Source of the DNA: Tannerella sp.
GTDB lineage: Bacteria > Bacteroidota > Bacteroidia > Bacteroidales > Tannerellaceae
Length of the DNA stretch: 9,370 bases
Assembly (NCBI GenBank): GCA_031288935.1
Contig: JAITQL010000221.1
Coordinates: 1 to 9,370, forward strand
Reading direction: 5' to 3'
Positions within the stretch are counted from its first letter, which is position 1, and each line of letters starts with the position of its first letter. Positions 7,180 to 9,370 of this stretch are shown here, in pieces. Made by a program: the position numbers and the translations under genes. The notes under the pieces are model-generated. The model ran no database searches, was not told where the DNA came from, and was given only the letters and a program-made list of their open reading frames with translations.

Positions 7180-7506
7180 TCAACCTATGGCAGGACATGA
7201 CAGTTTCCGGACTTGGGTCTGGAGTTTCCGGACTTGGGTCTGAAGTTTTCGGACTTGGGTCTGAAGTTTCTGGACTTGGGTCTGAAGTTTCTGGACTTGG
7301 GTCTGAAGTTTCTGGACTTGGGTACGAAGTTTTCGGACTTGGGTCTGAAGTTTCTGGACTTGGGTACGAAGTTTCTGGACTTGGGTACGAAGTTTTCGGA
7401 CTTGGGTACGAAGTTTTCGGACTTGGGTCTGGAAACTTCGGAGTATCATGGGAAAACCCGGAATATGTATTCTAAATCGTGCCGGTGACGGTTTGAATGC
7501 CGCCAT
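7180..7506 (-). CDS. possible small basic heptad-repeat (coiled-coil) protein encoded by array 2
   Basis: A 108-codon frame starts at an ATG 12 bases after the rodA stop, on the same strand, and is mostly array 2. After about 25 lead residues it carries roughly eleven heptads V-(Q/R)-K-L-(Q/R)-T-Q, with Val at a and Leu at d as in a coiled coil. It ends KLSCPAIG. The repeat has Lys, Arg, Gln and Thr but no acidic residues, and no signal peptide is seen. Support for coding: variable columns change only Gln/Arg at positions b and e, or are synonymous (CGG/CGA, CTT/CTC). Val and Leu never change. A second ATG at 7449 gives a shorter form (MILRSFQTQ start). Against coding: no ribosome-binding site is seen, the sequence is low in complexity, and no family is recognised. 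If real, it may be co-transcribed with mrdA-rodA. Confidence 0.35.
   Translation of the reverse strand: MAAFKPSPARFRIHIPGFPMILRSFQTQVRKLRTQVRKLRTQVQKLRTQVQKLQTQVRKLRTQVQKLQTQVQKLQTQVQKLQTQVRKLQTQVRKLQTQVRKLSCPAIG
7209..7439. repeat. 21-bp tandem repeat array, eleven units (array 2)
   Basis: Eleven contiguous 21-bp units begin GGACTTGGGTCTGAAG and end TTTCT, TTTTC or TTTCC. The last unit (7419-7439) is degenerate at its end. There are no indels and no spacers. Variation is limited to columns 11-12 (CT or AC), 20-21 (CT, TC or CC) and 14 (A or G), apart from the degenerate last unit. The array fills most of the 387-base gap between the convergent GH127 and rodA genes. It shares no obvious sequence with the array at the left end, only its period. 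It could be a non-coding minisatellite or the body of the small minus-strand ORF described separately. Confidence 0.95.
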
Positions 7507-7518
7507 TCGGGGATGCGG

Positions 7519-8964
7519 TTATTTTTCCTTGCGTCCGGCGTCGATACGCAGAAAGATGACGAGCAGGATCGTGAATCCCAGTAACGACGAGCCTCCATAG
7601 CTGAAGAAGGGTAACGGGATGCCGATTACCGGTGTGAGGCCTAAAACCATGCCGATGTTGACGAGGAGGTGGACGAAGAATATGGAGGCGACGCCGTAGC
7701 CATAGATTCTGCCGAAAGCCGCTTCCTGCTTTTCGGACAGGCAAATGATACGTGTGATGAACAGGCCGAAGAGCACCAGGACGGCGACGGAGCCGGCAAA
7801 ACCAAATTCCTCGCCGACGGTGCAGAAGATGAAGTCCGTGTCCTGTTCGGGGACGTATTTGAGCTTGGTTTGCGTGCCGTTCAGGAAACCCTTGCCCGTC
7901 AGGCCTCCGGAACCGATTGCGATTTTCGACTGGTTGACGTTGTATCCCGCGCCGCCCGGATCGTTTTCCAGTCCCAGCGACACCCGGATGCGCGTCTGCT
8001 GGTGCGGGTCGAGCATGTGGTCGAACACGTAGTCTGCCGAAAACAGGAAGCCGGTGGAAAGCAGGGCGAAGAGGACGATCCAGAGGTATTTCCCGGTCAG
8101 GTTCTTGAGCGAAAGATAGATCTGGTAGCAAACGGTCAGCGCGGTGGCCGACAGGATGACCCATACGAAGTTGACCGGCCGGTAGAGCGATAGCAGGAAT
8201 CCGGCCAGGCCGGTGGCCGCGACCGTGTAGAGCGCTGTCCGCACAACGGTTTTGCTTCTGCTTGCGTTCAGCGTCAGCACGAGGGTAATGGCCAGGATCA
8301 GGGCGGAGACGATCAGTTCGCCCGTCGGCGTGTTGCCGGTCAGGTCGCCTCCAAACCGGAGGATGATTACGAAAAACGCTACGGCGCAGATGCTGGCCAG
8401 CAGCAGGAAGCTCGACATGCCTTCGCGGTAAAGGACGAGGATAAAGGCCAGGTAGACGAGCGCGGAGCCGGCTTCCTTTTGCATCACGATACAGAGCATC
8501 GGGGCCAGTATCAGGGCGGCGGCAGTGAAGAAGTTCCGGGGAGAAAAGATGTTGAAGTGGTAGTTGCTCATGAATTTGGCCAGCGCCAGGGCGGTGGCGA
8601 ACTTGGCAAACTCGGCCGGCTGCACGTGTATCGACCCGAACACGAGCCACGAGCGCGAGCCTTTGATGTCCGGCGCAATGAAGAAGGTGAGCAGCAGCAG
8701 CAGCAGCAGCAGGATGTATATGGGGATGGAGAGCGTCTCGAAGAAGTCCTTGTCGAGCATCAGGATGATGAAGGTCATGCTGAAGGCGATGCCGATCCAG
8801 ATCAGTTGCGACCCCATCCGGCCGGAGGGGTCGAAGAGGTCAGCCGATTCAAAGTCGGAGCTTGCGCCGTAGATTACGAACCATCCGGCCGTGACCATGA
8901 GCAGGTACATTCCGACGGTGCACCAGTCGACGGCCTGCCAGACGCTTGTTTTTCTTCCGTACAT
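7519..8964 (-). CDS. rodA: rod-shape peptidoglycan polymerase RodA (SEDS family)
   Basis: RodA is the inner-membrane glycosyltransferase that polymerises lipid II during cell elongation, working with PBP2. The 481-residue protein has about ten hydrophobic segments. Family signatures include GSRSWLVFGSIHVQPAEFAK (102-121), a QTRIRVSLG segment, and NDPGGAGYNVNQSKIAIGSG (334-353) with Asp335, which corresponds to the conserved essential Asp of the SEDS DPxGxGY motif. GLTGKGF and VPEQDTDFIF (371-380), and the C-terminal GIPLPFFSYGGSS (448-460), complete the set. The first DP of the usual DPxxDP pair is absent (GLENDP), which is a small deviation. It is longer than E. coli RodA (about 370 residues), partly from a 210-300 region with extra hydrophobic sequence. 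It starts four bases after the mrdA stop. A CTG run encodes eight leucines at 85-92. Confidence 0.95.
   Translation of the reverse strand: MYGRKTSVWQAVDWCTVGMYLLMVTAGWFVIYGASSDFESADLFDPSGRMGSQLIWIGIAFSMTFIILMLDKDFFETLSIPIYILLLLLLLLTFFIAPDIKGSRSWLVFGSIHVQPAEFAKFATALALAKFMSNYHFNIFSPRNFFTAAALILAPMLCIVMQKEAGSALVYLAFILVLYREGMSSFLLLASICAVAFFVIILRFGGDLTGNTPTGELIVSALILAITLVLTLNASRSKTVVRTALYTVAATGLAGFLLSLYRPVNFVWVILSATALTVCYQIYLSLKNLTGKYLWIVLFALLSTGFLFSADYVFDHMLDPHQQTRIRVSLGLENDPGGAGYNVNQSKIAIGSGGLTGKGFLNGTQTKLKYVPEQDTDFIFCTVGEEFGFAGSVAVLVLFGLFITRIICLSEKQEAAFGRIYGYGVASIFFVHLLVNIGMVLGLTPVIGIPLPFFSYGGSSLLGFTILLVIFLRIDAGRKEK
8690..8712. repeat. AGC/CTG triplet microsatellite inside rodA
   Basis: A run of AGC (CTG on the coding strand), nearly eight copies in 23 bases, lies inside rodA. 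It encodes the leucine stretch at about residues 85-92 in a membrane segment. Copy-number slippage would keep the frame and change the length of that segment by single leucines. Confidence 0.85.
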
Positions 8965-8968
8965 GTCT

Positions 8969-9370
8969 TTACTGAATCACGCGGTGGATAATGTCTCTTT
9001 CCAGCAGCTTGAGCGGTTCGCGCACCTGGCCGTAAAAGAATTTTTCCAGCATCAGGCGTGCCACGGGAATGGCGTTCGTTGCACCGAATCCGCCGTGCTG
9101 TATGTATACGGCAATGGCTATTTTCGGGTCTTGGACGGGGGCGAAGGCAATGCAGGCGGAGTGATCCTCGCCCTGGGGGTTTTCGACCGTGCCGGTCTTT
9201 CCGCAGACTTCGATTCCGGGCATGTACAGGCCGGTGCAGGTGCCGTACTGCACGGCGTTGCGCATCCCCAGGGCAATCGCCTCGTAGTGTTCCGCATCGA
9301 CGGAGGTCTTGCGGCGCTGCGTATGGATCGAATCCGGCGGCATGTCTTCGATGGCTCTCACTACGTGCGG
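8969..9370 (-). CDS. mrdA: penicillin-binding protein 2, C-terminal part (partial, runs off right edge)
   Basis: This is the C-terminal 133 residues of a class B PBP, the transpeptidase that crosslinks peptidoglycan made by RodA during elongation. The KTG motif of the transpeptidase active site is in CGKTGTVENPQG, with KTG encoded at 9191-9199. HSACIAFAPV and IAIAVYIQHGGFGATNAIPVA follow, as in PBP2 proteins. The frame continues through the right edge (PHVVRAIEDMP), so the catalytic SxxK serine, the SxN motif and the N-terminal anchor are outside the window. The PBP2 assignment over other class B PBPs rests on the immediate rodA neighbour, only four bases downstream, the usual mrdA-rodA order of Bacteroidota mre/mrd clusters. 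Confidence 0.92.
   Translation of the reverse strand, partial: PHVVRAIEDMPPDSIHTQRRKTSVDAEHYEAIALGMRNAVQYGTCTGLYMPGIEVCGKTGTVENPQGEDHSACIAFAPVQDPKIAIAVYIQHGGFGATNAIPVARLMLEKFFYGQVREPLKLLERDIIHRVIQ

Noticed and set aside
7149..7488. Plus-strand ORFs across array 2 (S-G-L-G-S-E-V and D-L-G-L-K-F-L repeats)
   Set aside because: Unit differences give non-conservative replacements in these frames, and there is no sensible lead sequence or domain. The minus frame is the better candidate.
7472..8650. A 392-codon minus-strand frame overlapping rodA in another phase
   Set aside because: It is a high-GC shadow of rodA. The rodA frame carries the complete SEDS signatures.

Overview
The window looks like chromosomal DNA from a Bacteroidota bacterium, most likely of the order Bacteroidales. 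The supports are a pyrK-pyrD pair, a near-perfect Bacteroides-type promoter (TTTG, 18 bases, TAnnTTTG) ahead of pyrK, a GH127-type lipoprotein glycosidase, a secreted leucine-rich-repeat protein of a kind common in this phylum, and an mrdA-rodA cell-shape pair. The genus cannot be fixed from the sequence alone.

Layout, left to right. Positions 1-210 hold about ten copies of a 21-bp tandem repeat that runs off the left edge. A promoter at 290-319 then leads into pyrK (364-1143) and pyrD (1162-2070), the electron-transfer and catalytic subunits of class 1B dihydroorotate dehydrogenase. A secreted 724-residue protein follows on the same strand (2114-4288). It is built from two copies of an EF-hand plus LRR module joined by a charged helical linker. 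A clear hairpin terminator (4303-4343) closes this unit. Next come a small exported thioredoxin-fold protein that has lost its redox cysteines (4401-4904), a perfect 13-bp stem-loop, and a putative beta-L-arabinofuranosidase lipoprotein (5065-7131).

The right part is on the minus strand. It holds the C-terminal end of penicillin-binding protein 2 (mrdA, cut by the window edge) and rodA, separated by 4 bases and surely co-transcribed; together they form the glycosyltransferase/transpeptidase pair of the elongasome. Between rodA and the convergent glycosidase gene lies a second, unrelated array of eleven 21-bp units (7209-7439). Read on the minus strand just after rodA, it encodes a basic Val/Leu heptad repeat. 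Its between-unit variation reduces to Gln/Arg exchanges and synonymous changes, which suggests real coding.

The most unusual content is the pair of 21-bp arrays. They differ in sequence, but both have a period of exactly seven codons without indels and both are most conservative when read on the minus strand. Other points worth a look are the duplicated EF-hand/LRR protein apparently trailing a pyrimidine operon, and the redox-dead thioredoxin-like protein. No RNA genes, insertion sequences or CRISPR arrays were seen.
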